Source: Helicobacteraceae bacterium (GTDB taxonomy: Bacteria > Campylobacterota > Campylobacteria > Campylobacterales > Sulfurimonadaceae). Taken from it: a stretch of 5,967 nt of DNA. The notes beneath the pieces were generated by a model that worked only from the letters and a program-made list of their open reading frames with translations, did no database searches and had not been told where the DNA came from. How positions within the stretch are numbered: position 1 is the stretch's first letter; each line of letters begins with the position of its first letter. Of the stretch, positions 5,940 through 5,967 are shown in pieces. The position numbers and the translations under genes were made by a program. The stretch lies in contig WFOM01000065.1 of the NCBI GenBank assembly GCA_015488075.1, forward strand, positions 1 through 5,967. Direction: 5' to 3'.

Positions 5940-5967
5940 TAAATTTATTAAAAAAACCGTCAAAAAA

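Larger units (their letters stand above)
5874..5962. repeat. Symmetric array of four 12-bp half-sites over the promoter; likely operator
   Basis: Four copies of a motif TNACGRTWWWW in alternating orientation: TGACGGTTTTTT (+, 5874-5885), TGACGATAAAAT (-, 5911-5900), TAACGATAAAAG (+, 5924-5935) and TGACGGTTTTTT (-, 5962-5951). The outer two are identical; the inner two agree at 10 of 12 positions. They form two inward-facing pairs of 38 and 39 bp, with gaps of 14, 12 and 15 bp, and the whole array is symmetric about position 5918. The layout recalls the paired 12-bp half-sites of resolvase res subsites. The inner copies touch the -10 and -35 hexamers, and the leftmost lies between ribosome site and start codon. 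Binding by the adjacent recombinase-like protein is inferred. Confidence 0.72.

Overview
The window looks like a chromosomal segment of a Campylobacterota (epsilonproteobacterial) chemolithotroph or microaerophile. The grounds are low GC with heavy use of ATA and AGA codons, sigma70 promoters that rely on a strong TATAAT with a poorly kept -35, a compact ~440-residue NFACT protein, and a CcoG accessory protein for a cbb3-type oxidase. Sulfurimonas- or Sulfurovum-like relatives are my best guess; genus assignment is inference. All six genes lie on the minus strand, with gaps of under 100 bases, so transcription runs from right to left.

Right end (5967 to 3710): a clear sigma70 promoter (TTGACT, 17 bp, TATAAT) sits inside a symmetric array of four 12-bp half-sites. 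It drives a 213-residue protein with the layout of a serine recombinase (resolvase N-terminal domain plus C-terminal HTH) that appears to have lost the catalytic serine and the active-site arginines. Fifteen bases after its stop codon ccoG begins, and the pair ends at an intrinsic terminator. The simplest reading is a two-gene operon in which a catalytically dead recombinase acts as a DNA-binding regulator, probably of its own promoter, and thus of the Cu(II) reductase that helps build the cbb3 oxidase. This is the most interesting part of the window.

Middle (3700 to 2558): a single-gene unit with its own promoter and terminator encodes a YeiH/UPF0324-family membrane protein (putative sulfate exporter). 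Its terminator runs directly into the promoter of the next unit.

Left (2558 to 913): an NFACT-family (RqcH/Rqc2-like) gene whose extended -10 lies only 7 bases from the ATG and therefore may give a leaderless mRNA, followed 4 bases after its stop by a small, highly charged protein of unknown function.

Left edge (889 to 1): a class V PLP-dependent aminotransferase of the alanine/serine-glyoxylate (pyruvate) type with its own promoter; its C-terminal quarter runs off the window. No RNA genes, CRISPR arrays or insertion sequences were seen, and there is no gene-free stretch longer than 300 bases.
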